From positions 1 through 64,000 of the forward strand of contig CAIKUF010000146.1 in the NCBI GenBank assembly GCA_903830565.1: a stretch of 64,000 nucleotides of DNA, read 5' to 3'. A model generated the notes under the pieces. The model did no database searches and was not told the DNA's origin. It was given only the letters and a program-made list of their open reading frames with translations. The position numbers and the translations under genes are program-made. Below, piece by piece: positions 1-8,210 of this stretch (position 1 is its first letter; every line of letters starts with the position of its first letter). The stretch is from an uncultured bacterium. GTDB taxonomy: Bacteria; Pseudomonadota; Gammaproteobacteria; Burkholderiales; Burkholderiaceae_C.

Positions 1-25
1 CTCCACGTGAGTAGCTCGGCAGGCG

Positions 26-571
26 TCAAGATCTTCGTCGCCAATGGCGCTGCCGACGGCGTGACAGCGGCAGCTCGGTGTAGAAGTGCCCGCCGTGGAA
101 GAGCAGCGGCGACGCGCCTTCGCGGCGTTCGCAGCGCTCGACCTCGCCGACGAAGATGATGTGGTCGCCCTCTTCGTAGCGGCTGCGGTTGGCGCACTCG
201 AACACCGCCGCCGCGCCCTTGATGATGGGCGCGCCGCCGGCGCCTTCGCGCAGCGCTAGGCCCGCGAAGCGGTCGGCGCGCGGGCCGGCGAAGCGCTCGG
301 CAAGCGCGCGCTGGTCGGCGGCGAGGATGTTGATCGCGTAGTGCGAGCCGGTGCTAAACGCGGCCAGCGAGCTCGCCTGCCGCGACAGGCTCCAGAGCAC
401 CAGCGGCGGCGCGAGCGAGACCGAGTTGAACGAGTTCGCCGTCAGCCCGACCGGCCGCCCGCCGGCGTCGCGCGCGGTGACGATGGTGACGCCGGTGGCG
501 AACATGCCGAGCGCGTGGCGAAAGTCGGCGGAGGTGAAGCTCGGCGGGCGAGCCGGGCGCGGCAGGGTCAT
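26..571 (-). CDS. Flavin reductase-like FMN-binding protein
   Basis: A 181-residue protein of the flavin reductase domain family (FMN-binding split barrel, RutF/HpaC type). Such proteins reduce free FMN or FAD with NAD(P)H for a partner monooxygenase or act as stand-alone reductases. Seen: the N-terminal FRHALGMFATGVTIVTA block, GLTANSFNSVSLAPPLVLW in the flavin-binding loop, and the C-terminal DHIIFVGEV and FHGG segments usual for the family. The frame is open upstream of this start, but the homology begins just after the ATG at 571, so the longer 230-residue reading is rejected. No monooxygenase partner is adjacent; the next gene upstream is a restriction nuclease read the same way. Confidence 0.85.
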   Translation of the reverse strand: MTLPRPARPPSFTSADFRHALGMFATGVTIVTARDAGGRPVGLTANSFNSVSLAPPLVLWSLSRQASSLAAFSTGSHYAINILAADQRALAERFAGPRADRFAGLALREGAGGAPIIKGAAAVFECANRSRYEEGDHIIFVGEVERCERREGASPLLFHGGHFYTELPLSRRRQRHWRRRS

Positions 572-693
572 GCGCGGATTGTGCAGGAGGGTTCCGCGTG
601 TCGGCGGTGCGAACGGGCGTTGGCCTCTTCGGCAGTGGGCCGTTCGCCAACGAGTTGGGTTGCTGGCAAACGGCGACGCGGCGCAGCGTGGAG

Positions 694-1746
694 TCAGCGC
701 ACGATTGCCGCCAGCCAATCGTCCAACCCACGGATGCGCCCATTCGCGATGTAGCCCAGCACTTTCTGCATCGTGGGCTCAGGCTGATCGCCGTAGACCG
801 CGCGAATGGCCGCAGGGCTGATGTGAACGACAGTCGTGATCATCAGATTGTTCGCGGCGTTCATCTCGCAGGCTCTGGCAAGACGCGCGGGGTCGAACTC
901 GTTTGTCAGCAACACATAGTCGAACCTGCGGTTCGAAGACTCGGCATTGACGTAGCTCGTGAACTCCGCGGGGAACTGCTTCTCGCGGTCCGCGCGAATG
1001 CTCCACTTTGCCGTGACGAGCATGCGTCGCTCGTCCGCTGTATGAATGATCGCCAGGTCCACCTTGTTGCGCTTGTCGCCCTGCCGCGTGTTGGCAAAGC
1101 CGGGAATGTCGGGCAACAGGCAGCGTGGTCGAATGTCGAGATTCGCTCGGGCGTCGGCGCGACGGATGACGGCCGAGAGCACATCTTCGAAGCCTTCGCC
1201 GACAATGTTCTTTCGCTTGTTCTCGACAGCGATCAACGCGCGAATTCGGCGCGTGACCTCACGCCATTGATCCTGCGTCGGCTCCTGCAACAATCCCGCG
1301 CCAAGCACATCCTGAATGATCGCGACGATGTCCGGGTCCTCGCCCGGCTCAGGGAAACCGCGATCGATGAATGGCGCCCGTTGTTGACGCGCACGGCGAA
1401 CAAGCCTTTGATACTCATCGACCATGAAGTGAGCATGATCCTCGGCAACCCGCCTAAACAGCCAGTCGATGCTCTCGCCGACACTGCCCGGTGTTTGGCC
1501 GAGCGACGCAGCCAGCCAATCATGGAAACGCAAGTTTCGCTGGTGCCAGTTCTTGCCCGGCTGGCACTTGTCGCTCTCGTAGCAATGAGCTAGGCCGGTG
1601 GTCTTGTCGGTCCATAGAAGCAGTTGATACACGGCTTTCCACGGTTCTTCGCTGTACTCCGACAGGAACCGCGCAATCAGACGGGTTCGATTGACCTCGC
1701 CGAACGGAGCAGTCACGCGAGCGGGCTGCGATCGCGCGCTGACCAT
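694..1746 (-). CDS. Putative type II restriction endonuclease
   Basis: A 350-residue protein encoded 7 bp after the stop of a cytosine-5 DNA methyltransferase, so it is read as the nuclease of a type II restriction-modification pair. Seen: a candidate PD-(D/E)xK core, with Asp230 in KVDLAII followed by TAKWSIRADR, where Lys247 would be the catalytic lysine, and an upstream GEGFEDVL helix that could give the acidic residue. The TAKWS-x-R-x-DR pattern recalls BsaWI-like type II enzymes, but this is from memory and the recognition site is not predicted. The ATG at 1746 has a GAGGTG ribosome site; the open frame further upstream lies inside the methyltransferase gene. GC is visibly lower than in the neighbouring genes, which suggests acquisition. 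Confidence 0.72.
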   Translation of the reverse strand: MVSARSQPARVTAPFGEVNRTRLIARFLSEYSEEPWKAVYQLLLWTDKTTGLAHCYESDKCQPGKNWHQRNLRFHDWLAASLGQTPGSVGESIDWLFRRVAEDHAHFMVDEYQRLVRRARQQRAPFIDRGFPEPGEDPDIVAIIQDVLGAGLLQEPTQDQWREVTRRIRALIAVENKRKNIVGEGFEDVLSAVIRRADARANLDIRPRCLLPDIPGFANTRQGDKRNKVDLAIIHTADERRMLVTAKWSIRADREKQFPAEFTSYVNAESSNRRFDYVLLTNEFDPARLARACEMNAANNLMITTVVHISPAAIRAVYGDQPEPTMQKVLGYIANGRIRGLDDWLAAIVR

Positions 1747-1753
1747 CGCCACC

Positions 1754-3067
1754 TCAGGCTGCGCGAAGTTGTTTCGCGAAGCGGCCCGAGAAGAGCGCGT
1801 CACGCAGCGCCGATGCGCAAGCCTTGGCGAGCAAGGGAGGCACCGCATTGCCCACCTGCCGGTAGCGCGAGTGCGCGGGTCCACCGTCATGCCTTCCAAG
1901 AAGTGCGCCAGAGCGCGAGTCGGTCGTGAACACGAAGCGATCTGGAAAGGAATGCAGGCGCGCGAACTCACGTACCGAAAGTGAGCGCAATTCGCGATAG
2001 TGGTAAACGGAATCGGCCTTCGTGTTCAGCGTCCACGACCAGATGTCGGGATGCAGGCGCCTGTAGGCGTAATAGTGCCGCCGGGACAACAGCCCGGACC
2101 CGTTCTCATGACCCCACTTCTCGCCGCAGAGGTTGCGCTGCATTAGTGCTTCGGGCAGGTCGCGGTGATTGCCGCCGGGGGGAATCGCCTGCAAGCGCAT
2201 CCCGGTATCTTGCCTGAGCCTCGGCACCTGAACATTGTGAAGCTCGGACCCGTTCAGTTCTCTCATGGTCCGCTGATAGGCGGACTGCGCAGGTTGCAGG
2301 CAGGCATAGTCGAGCGCGTCGTCGCGGTTGCCGGGACGAATCGTGCAAAGGTCGGAAATCGCCTGTGCGGCAGTCACCGCCGACAGGTCCTCGGGATCGG
2401 CGAGCGCTCCGAGGAGTCGCGACGCGAACAGATCGTCAACCGCCTTGAGTTCGTATCGAAAGTGTCCTGCGTGCATCAGCCGTGCTAACGCAAGCTGGGT
2501 CGTCGCATCCGACCGATGAACGATCGGCGGCGCGATTCGCAGCGCGCGTCGCACGCCAAGGAAAATCAGGCGCTTGCGCGTCTGCGGCACGCCAACGTCG
2601 GCGGCGTCGATGATCTGCGGCGTCACCGCGTATTCGCCGTCTAGAGCGAGGTCGGACGCGATCTGCTCGCGAAAGCCCATTTGATCGATCCCGGTAACGT
2701 TCTCCATCAAGAACGCCGACGGCAGCACCTTCGACACAAGGCTCACGAATTCCTTGTACAGCGAATTCCGGGGATCATCGATCAGGCGCATGTGATTGCG
2801 AACCTGCGAGAACGCCTGGCAAGGCGGTCCCCCGACCACGACATCGGCTCCAAGACTGCGTTCGAGCAACTCCGAAGCGATGGCTTTGGAACGAACATCG
2901 CCGTGAATGACGACCGCCGAGGGAAAGTTCAGACGGAAAGTTGCGCAGGCATCCGGGTCGATGTCCGTGCCCACGATGGGATCGAACCCTGCCTGCCGGA
3001 ACCCTTCCGAAATGCCACCTGCACCGGCGAACAAATCGACGAGCTTAGGTGGCGAAACTGGATGCAT
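1754..3067 (-). CDS. DNA (cytosine-5) methyltransferase
   Basis: A 437-residue C5-cytosine methyltransferase of the Dcm/HhaI class. It transfers a methyl group from S-adenosylmethionine to C5 of cytosine within the recognition site. Motifs are in order: I (DLFAGAGGISEGF, from residue 11), IV (GGPPCQAFS, with catalytic Cys83), VI (ENV at 122-124), VIII (QTRKRLIFLG) and X (RQVGNAVPP, near the C terminus). The variable region between VIII and X is long, as in restriction-associated enzymes. The start at 3067 gives the usual short leader before motif I. It is the first gene of a two-gene unit with the nuclease downstream and should protect the host. No separate controller (C) protein gene is visible. 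Divergent from the MFS gene at 3192. Confidence 0.93.
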   Translation of the reverse strand: MHPVSPPKLVDLFAGAGGISEGFRQAGFDPIVGTDIDPDACATFRLNFPSAVVIHGDVRSKAIASELLERSLGADVVVGGPPCQAFSQVRNHMRLIDDPRNSLYKEFVSLVSKVLPSAFLMENVTGIDQMGFREQIASDLALDGEYAVTPQIIDAADVGVPQTRKRLIFLGVRRALRIAPPIVHRSDATTQLALARLMHAGHFRYELKAVDDLFASRLLGALADPEDLSAVTAAQAISDLCTIRPGNRDDALDYACLQPAQSAYQRTMRELNGSELHNVQVPRLRQDTGMRLQAIPPGGNHRDLPEALMQRNLCGEKWGHENGSGLLSRRHYYAYRRLHPDIWSWTLNTKADSVYHYRELRSLSVREFARLHSFPDRFVFTTDSRSGALLGRHDGGPAHSRYRQVGNAVPPLLAKACASALRDALFSGRFAKQLRAA

Positions 3068-3191
3068 GCACAGTATTAGAGCACACCACACGGGCCTGTC
3101 TATAGGCGGCGGGAAACGTGACTTTTCGCAGGGCAAGCTTCGAACCGAGGCGAGGTTTGGCCAGTTTTCGGCTGCTGCCTAGAATCTACCA

Positions 3192-4679
3192 ATGACCGAC
3201 CCCGCGCCGCCCGCCTACAAACGCAAGTTGTTCTGGGTCGCGCTGCTGTACTTCAGCGAGGGGCTGCCGCTCGGCGTCTTCTACGACATCTTCCCGGTCT
3301 ACTTCCGCCAGCAGGGCGTGAACCTGGCCGACATCGGCCTCCTGAGCCTGCTCGGCCTCGCGTGGACGGTGAAGTTCCTCTGGGCGCCGCTCGTCGACTG
3401 GGCGCGCCGCCACCGCATGTGGATGGCCGGTGCCAACCTGGGCATGGCCTGCGTGATGGCGTTCTTTGCGCTGAACACGGGCGCGGTCGCCGTTGCCGGG
3501 CCGTGGCTGTGGGTCGCCATCGGCGTCTTCACCTTCCTCTCGGCGACGAACGACATCGCCACCGACGGCTACACCATCGAGCTGCTCGACAAGCGCGAGT
3601 ACGGCCTCGCCAACGGCGTGCGGATCGGCTTTTATCGCGTCGGCATGTTGTTCGCCGGCGTGGTGCTGATGATCTCCGGCTGGTACGGCTGGCCGTGGGC
3701 GTATGCGCTCGGCGCCGCGGTGTTCGCCTGCAACGCGCTGATGGTGCTGGCGGCGCCGCGCGAGCAGCCGCGCACCAGGGCGCCGGGAACGGTGGCGAGC
3801 GAGCTGCGCCTGCTGCGCGACCAGCCGCAATGGGTAGCCGCGCTCGCGCTCGTGATCGGCGGCCTGCTCTGGCCGGCGCTGGCGCCGCTGGCGCGCGCGC
3901 TCGACTGGCGCGCGGTGGTTGATGCGAGCGCCACCTGGTGGTTCAAGGGCGCGTTGCCGGTTGGGCTCATGCTGTGCGGCGCAGCGCTGATGGTGAACGC
4001 GGCTCGCGGCCCGCGCGCGGCGCTGATGCGCGAGGGGCCGGTGTTCGGGGCCTGGGTCGAGCTGCTCGCGCGGCCGGGGATGATCGCGATACTGCTCTTC
4101 ATCCTGCTCTTCAAGCTTGGCGACTCGTCGATGGGCTTCATGGTCAAGCCGTTCTGGGTCGACTCTGGGTTCACCAACCAGCAGATCGGCCTCGTGAGCG
4201 TGCAACTCGGCCTCGCGTTCTCGATCGCCGGCGGCCTGCTCGGCGGCTGGTATGTCGACAAGGTCGGCATCTTTCGCGGGCTGTGGGTGCTCGGCCTGTG
4301 GCAGGCGCTGTCCAACCTTGGTTATGCCGGCGCTGCGTGGGTCGTGCCGCACGCCGCGCAGGGCGGCGAGGTGGCGCTGGCGCACCAGGCGATGGTCTAT
4401 TCGGCGAGCGCGCTCGAGAGCTTCACCGGGGGCCTGGGAACTGGCGCCTTCCTCGCCTTCCTGATGGCGATCACGAGCCGCGAGCGGGCCACGACCGAGT
4501 ACGCCATCCTCTCCAGCATCTTCGCCTTCAGCCGCGCGGTGGCCGGCTGGGCGGGCGGTATCGGTGCTCAGGAAATGGGCTATGCGGCATACTTTCTTCT
4601 TACGTTCTGGCTCAGCTTCCCGGCCTTTCTCCTGTTGCCGCAAGTGCGGCGAATGCTGGGTGCAGCCGAGACGCTTTGA
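3192..4679 (+). CDS. AmpG-like MFS permease
   Basis: A 495-residue polytopic inner-membrane protein of the AmpG / acetyl-CoA transporter branch of the major facilitator superfamily. Seen: the N-terminal LFWVALLYFSEGLPLG segment characteristic of AmpG-type permeases, NDIATDGYTIELL after helix 4, and about 12-14 hydrophobic stretches in two halves around a central linker near residues 190-270. AmpG proteins import anhydro-muropeptides during cell-wall recycling. This sequence cannot separate muropeptide from other substrates, so no symbol is given. The first 120 bp upstream are shared with the divergent methyltransferase gene. The M48 protease starts 32 bp downstream. Confidence 0.8.
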   Translation: MTDPAPPAYKRKLFWVALLYFSEGLPLGVFYDIFPVYFRQQGVNLADIGLLSLLGLAWTVKFLWAPLVDWARRHRMWMAGANLGMACVMAFFALNTGAVAVAGPWLWVAIGVFTFLSATNDIATDGYTIELLDKREYGLANGVRIGFYRVGMLFAGVVLMISGWYGWPWAYALGAAVFACNALMVLAAPREQPRTRAPGTVASELRLLRDQPQWVAALALVIGGLLWPALAPLARALDWRAVVDASATWWFKGALPVGLMLCGAALMVNAARGPRAALMREGPVFGAWVELLARPGMIAILLFILLFKLGDSSMGFMVKPFWVDSGFTNQQIGLVSVQLGLAFSIAGGLLGGWYVDKVGIFRGLWVLGLWQALSNLGYAGAAWVVPHAAQGGEVALAHQAMVYSASALESFTGGLGTGAFLAFLMAITSRERATTEYAILSSIFAFSRAVAGWAGGIGAQEMGYAAYFLLTFWLSFPAFLLLPQVRRMLGAAETL

Positions 4680-4711
4680 AGCTCGCCCACGGACTCACAC
4701 TTCGACCACGC

Positions 4712-5650
4712 ATGAAGCCCAATCCGCACGCCACTTCCAGCACCTGCGCGTCGGCAATGCCACCGCCGTGGCGCCTTTGCATTGTGTTGTTGCTCGGCGC
4801 GACGCTCGCGCTGCCTGCCCGCGCCCAGGCGCCCGAGCCGGCGCCGTCGACGCCAGCCCGCGAGGGCGTGGACGTCGGCAAGAAGTCGAGCTTCGCCGGG
4901 CTGGTGCCGGCCGAACGCGTCGAGCAGGCGGCGCAGCAGCAGTACTTGCAACTGCGCGAGCTGGCCGCGCGCAAGGACGCCCTGGCTCCTGACGACTTCC
5001 CGCAACTTGTGCGCCTGCGCGTCATCGCCGAGCGCATCATCCCTTACAGCTACGAGTGGAACGATCGCGCGCGCGAGTGGGAGTGGGAGGTCAACCTGAT
5101 CGGCAGCAGGCAGATCAATGCGTTCTGCATGCCCGGCGGAAAGATCGCCTTCTACTATGGGCTGCTCGATCGGCTGCAGCTGAGCGACGACGAGGTGGCG
5201 CTGGTGATGGGCCACGAGGTCGCGCATGCCTTGCGCGAACACGCGCGCGCTCAGATGGGCAAGTCGGCGGTCACCGGCACCGTGCTCGGCATCGGCGCGG
5301 CGCTGCTTGGTCTGGGGAGTGGCGGACGCTACCTCGCCGACATGGGCAACCAACTGCTAACGCTAAAATTCAGTCGTGACGACGAGACCGAGGCCGACCT
5401 CGTGGGCATGGAGCTCGCCGCCCGCGCCGGCTACGACCCGCGGGCCGGCATCACGCTGTGGCAGAAGATGAGCGCGGCGAACAAGGGCACACCGCCGGAG
5501 TGGATATCCACCCATCCGAGCGGCGGCTCGCGCATCAAGGAGATCGAGTCCAACCTCGCGAAGGTAACGCCTCTGTACGAGCGCGCCGAGAAACCGACGG
5601 AGCATTTCGCGCCTCCGCGGGCAGCCAACGCGGCGAGCAGCGAAGACTGA
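4712..5650 (+). CDS. M48 family periplasmic metalloprotease
   Basis: A 312-residue zinc peptidase of family M48, close to BepA/LoiP-type periplasmic quality-control proteases. Seen: a hydrophobic export signal (WRLCIVLLLGATLALPARAQA), the zinc-binding HEVAH at residues 168-172, and the downstream SRDDETEAD block whose Glu225 is the expected third zinc ligand. The N-terminal FCMPGGKIAFYYGLL strand is typical of the family. There is no TPR region, so it is shorter than BepA. An internal ATG (residue 16, MPPPWRLC) would fit the signal peptide better and is an alternative start; neither has a clear ribosome site. It probably degrades misfolded outer-membrane proteins, by family analogy. Confidence 0.87.
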   Translation: MKPNPHATSSTCASAMPPPWRLCIVLLLGATLALPARAQAPEPAPSTPAREGVDVGKKSSFAGLVPAERVEQAAQQQYLQLRELAARKDALAPDDFPQLVRLRVIAERIIPYSYEWNDRAREWEWEVNLIGSRQINAFCMPGGKIAFYYGLLDRLQLSDDEVALVMGHEVAHALREHARAQMGKSAVTGTVLGIGAALLGLGSGGRYLADMGNQLLTLKFSRDDETEADLVGMELAARAGYDPRAGITLWQKMSAANKGTPPEWISTHPSGGSRIKEIESNLAKVTPLYERAEKPTEHFAPPRAANAASSED

Positions 5651-5663
5651 AGCACGGCAACGA

Positions 5664-5693
5664 TCCCTCGCTGCGCGGTCCCTCGCTGCGCGG
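5664..5693. repeat. Two perfect tandem copies of a 15-bp unit abutting a -35 box
   Basis: The 15-mer TCCCTCGCTGCGCGG occurs twice head to tail with no mismatch, at 5664-5678 and 5679-5693. The second copy ends exactly one base before a TTGACA box. This placement suggests an upstream activator or operator site, though slipped-strand duplication is equally possible. Confidence 0.8.
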
Positions 5694-5722
5694 TTGACAT
5701 GCGGCGCGCGAAGTGCTATCGT
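5694..5722 (+). promoter_or_regulatory. Sigma-70 promoter for the 5753 gene
   Basis: A perfect TTGACA (5694-5699), a 17-bp spacer and TATCGT (5717-5722) form a near-consensus housekeeping promoter, rare in such GC-rich DNA. Transcription would begin about 5730, giving a leader of some 25 nt with a GGGGG ribosome site before the ATG at 5753. Confidence 0.72.
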
Positions 5723-5752
5723 GCGCGCTCCATTCACACACAGGGGGTCGGC

Positions 5753-6169
5753 ATGGCGGCGTCTTCGATCAGCGTGGTGCCTACCGGGGCGAAGGTGTGC
5801 AGACCGTTCCTCGTCGAGGTGATGGTCTTCAGCCCCGAGAGCGGCTACAAGTTCAAGGTCATCGTCGAGCGCTCGTGCACGAGCGATGCCGATGCGGTTT
5901 GGAAGCTCGTGTTCGACCTCTACAAGATCGCGGCCGGCCAGGAAACCCAGGTCGTGCACGTCTCCTTCACGGCGGGCTCGCCGGTCGAGCAGCAGGGCGT
6001 GCAGCTGATGGCCAGCGAGGGCGTGAAGGCGGGCCAGGCGGCGGTGCTGATCAACGAGGTGCACCCGGCGGCCAAGGACATCGAAGGCGTGAAGACGCCG
6101 ACCAAGAAGCAGAAGCAGCGCCTGCACGACAGCATGGCCAAGGCCGTGGTCTCGAGCGCGGACGTCTAG
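5753..6169 (+). CDS. Conserved hypothetical protein, 138 aa
   Basis: I do not recognise a family. The 138-residue product has no signal peptide or membrane segment. It starts with MAASSISVVPTGAKVCRPF and has an alternating hydrophobic core (FLVEVMVFSPESGYKFKVIV) suggestive of beta strands. The C-terminal half is helical and Lys-rich (TPTKKQKQRL). The ATG at 5753 follows a GGGGG site and a near-consensus promoter, so it is probably well expressed; longer readings would begin before that promoter. The outer-membrane protein gene follows after 41 bp in the same direction and may be co-transcribed. Confidence 0.6.
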   Translation: MAASSISVVPTGAKVCRPFLVEVMVFSPESGYKFKVIVERSCTSDADAVWKLVFDLYKIAAGQETQVVHVSFTAGSPVEQQGVQLMASEGVKAGQAAVLINEVHPAAKDIEGVKTPTKKQKQRLHDSMAKAVVSSADV

Positions 6170-6210
6170 CCGGGCAGGCTCCCAGGCCGCACCGCACCGG
6201 CAGCGCTCGC

Positions 6211-8040
6211 GTGTATGGCCTGCATGCCCGGGCCTTGGCCTGCCTGGGCTGGCTGCTCGCAGCGCCCTGCTTCGCCGAAGGCGTGACCGCGCTCGACGTC
6301 GGCGCGGCGCCGAGGGCCTCGGCATCCGTGCCGGCCCAGGCGTGCATTCCCACCGGTCGCCGGGTCGAGTACGTCAAGGTGCTGGGCCGCTGGCCAGGCA
6401 AGGTCGCGCTCCCGCTCGCGCCCGGCGACCTGCTGACGACCGAGAAGCTCTCCGCCGCGATGGAGGCGCTCCTCGCCGCGATCGACGCCAACAACACGCT
6501 CGCCCTCGGCCTGCGCTCGCGCGGCGAGATCGGCGTCGTGACGATCGACGTCGAGTTCGACTGCAACCCGCCGGGTGCGGATGGTGCTGCCGCAGCGCCG
6601 ACGGTGGGCGTCGTCTTCCATCCGATCCAGGTCAGCGTCTCGCTCGAGCGCATCGGCGACAACGTGATCCCGGTGCCGCGCTCGGCCCTGCCCACCTTCT
6701 ACGACAACGTGCCGCCGCCGCTGCTTGCGCTGAACCCGCGTTTTGGCGCGTCGTACGACCGCGCGTTCGGCGCCGCGCTCGGGGGCGCCGTCGACGCCGA
6801 CCTGATCGGCATCGCCCAGGCCGCGCGCGGCGTTGCCCCGGCCTCGACCGCGCAGTCGCTCAACCTGCACGCGGCGGGCGTGAAGGCCGTTGACGGACCC
6901 TACTACCGCGCAGACGGCGGGCTACGCTACAGCTTTCGGCCGACGCCGTCCTGGCTGCGCGAGGCCAGCCTGCGCTGGGACGGCGCGGCGGTGCTCGAAC
7001 CGCAGGGTGCGAATGAGCATTGGCGGCGGGTCAATGCGCTCTCCGCTGGCGCGGCGTTTTCGCTCGCACCGACGACCCGGCTGTTCGTGGACGCGGGCGT
7101 GCAGGACACGAGCGACAGCCTGCGCCCCGTGGGCGCGGGCGGCGGCCAGGCCAGCAACGCACGTGAAATCAGCAGCCGGCTGCTGCTCGACTCGCTGCCA
7201 CCGCCGGTCTACGGCTTCCTGCGCGCGGCAGTGTGGGGCGGGCGCTCCGAGCTGACCGATGGCGGTGCGTCGTACAAGCGCCTCGTCGGTCGCATCGGCT
7301 ACGCGAAGGAGATCGCACTCTCACCCAACCAGACCGTGGGCCTGGAAGTGCAGGCCGGCGCCGGCACGCTGTCCGGCGCGGCGCCCGCCTACGCGCTGTT
7401 CTATGGCGGCAACTCGCCGACCCAGTTCTTCAACGACGCCCCGTCGTCGTCGGCGATGCTCGCGATGCCCGGCGGGCCTCTGTTGCGCAGCATGGGCCAG
7501 GGCCAAGCCGCGCTGAGTGCCGCGGGCGGCACGCTGGTCGGCGGCAAGCGCTTTACGCACCTGAACTTGAACCTTGCGTTGCCAGTGGCCCGCTGGTCGC
7601 GGCCGCTGATCCCGAACCAGCTGACGGACCTGGAAGACGCACAGGGCCAGCCGGTGTCGCTCAAGCAGGTGCTGCGCAGGCAGGTCGACGTGAGCGGGCC
7701 GGCGCTGCTCGCCGAAGCGCTCAAAGCCCAGGGCCTCCCCGCGCAAGAGGCAACCCACGAAGCCGATTCGGCGATGGCCGAGATCCGCCCCGCGGTTCAC
7801 TTCATCATCGACGACGCCAACCTCTATTCGGTGCGCCCGCTGCTGATGCTGGATGCGGCGGGCCTGTCCGGCGGCGAGGGCGTGGCGCCCGCGCGCTGGC
7901 TGGGGCTGGGTGTCGGCCTGGCAGTCACGGTCGTCACCGCGCGCTTCGAGGTTGGCTACATGCGCACCGTCTCCGGGCCGACCTACAACGACGGCCGCGG
8001 CGCTTTCTTCCTCAGGCTCGTGTTCCAGAACCTGTTTTAA
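6211..8040 (+). CDS. Secreted outer-membrane beta-barrel protein
   Basis: A 609-residue protein that looks like a two-part outer-membrane protein. Seen: an export signal in the first 25 residues (LACLGWLLAAPCFA), an N-terminal region near residues 40-110 resembling a POTRA-type fold (VEYVKVLGRWPGKVALPL), and a long C-terminal region of alternating strands rich in Gly, Tyr and Arg. It ends in FFLRLVFQNLF with the terminal Phe expected of a BAM-inserted barrel. This suggests a relative of the Omp85/two-partner secretion or porin class, but no specific family is recognised. The start is the GTG at 6211, just before the signal; the open frame extends further upstream antiparallel to nothing useful. 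No exported partner is obvious apart from the upstream 138-residue protein. Confidence 0.6.
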   Translation: MYGLHARALACLGWLLAAPCFAEGVTALDVGAAPRASASVPAQACIPTGRRVEYVKVLGRWPGKVALPLAPGDLLTTEKLSAAMEALLAAIDANNTLALGLRSRGEIGVVTIDVEFDCNPPGADGAAAAPTVGVVFHPIQVSVSLERIGDNVIPVPRSALPTFYDNVPPPLLALNPRFGASYDRAFGAALGGAVDADLIGIAQAARGVAPASTAQSLNLHAAGVKAVDGPYYRADGGLRYSFRPTPSWLREASLRWDGAAVLEPQGANEHWRRVNALSAGAAFSLAPTTRLFVDAGVQDTSDSLRPVGAGGGQASNAREISSRLLLDSLPPPVYGFLRAAVWGGRSELTDGGASYKRLVGRIGYAKEIALSPNQTVGLEVQAGAGTLSGAAPAYALFYGGNSPTQFFNDAPSSSAMLAMPGGPLLRSMGQGQAALSAAGGTLVGGKRFTHLNLNLALPVARWSRPLIPNQLTDLEDAQGQPVSLKQVLRRQVDVSGPALLAEALKAQGLPAQEATHEADSAMAEIRPAVHFIIDDANLYSVRPLLMLDAAGLSGGEGVAPARWLGLGVGLAVTVVTARFEVGYMRTVSGPTYNDGRGAFFLRLVFQNLF

Positions 8041-8070
8041 AGCTGACGGCCTTTCGGCCCTTCAGGTCTT

Positions 8071-8193
8071 GTAGCTACGGCTCACGTTGCTGCGCAACGT
8101 GAGCCTTCGCCGCAAAGCCTGAGCGCTCTCGGCCTCTGGAGTTTTGTGGCTACGGCTCACGTTGCTACGCAACATGACCCTACGCCGCAAAGC
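8071..8193. repeat. Pair of REP-like palindromic repeats
   Basis: Two imperfect copies of a roughly 49-bp unit (8071-8119 and 8146-8193) share GCTACGGCTCACGTTGCT and CGCCGCAAAGCC. The first contains a perfect 12-bp stem with a 3-nt loop (GGCTCACGTTGC at 8079-8090 pairing with 8094-8105); the second stem is degenerate. The pair sits between convergent genes (barrel protein and fadD), a typical position for REP-type elements or a bidirectional terminator. A short GC-rich stem (GACCGCCT/AGGCGGTC) overlaps the fadD stop just beyond. Confidence 0.75.
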
Positions 8194-8210
8194 CCGACCG
8201 CCTCAGGCGG

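Noticed and set aside
3186-4643. Minus-strand open frame of 485 residues opposite the AmpG-like gene
   Set aside because: Antisense shadow with Glu/Arg/His repeats and no family match.
8041-8210. A CRISPR-like array in the repeat between barrel protein and fadD
   Set aside because: Only two copies, palindromic and imperfect, with no spacers of constant length.
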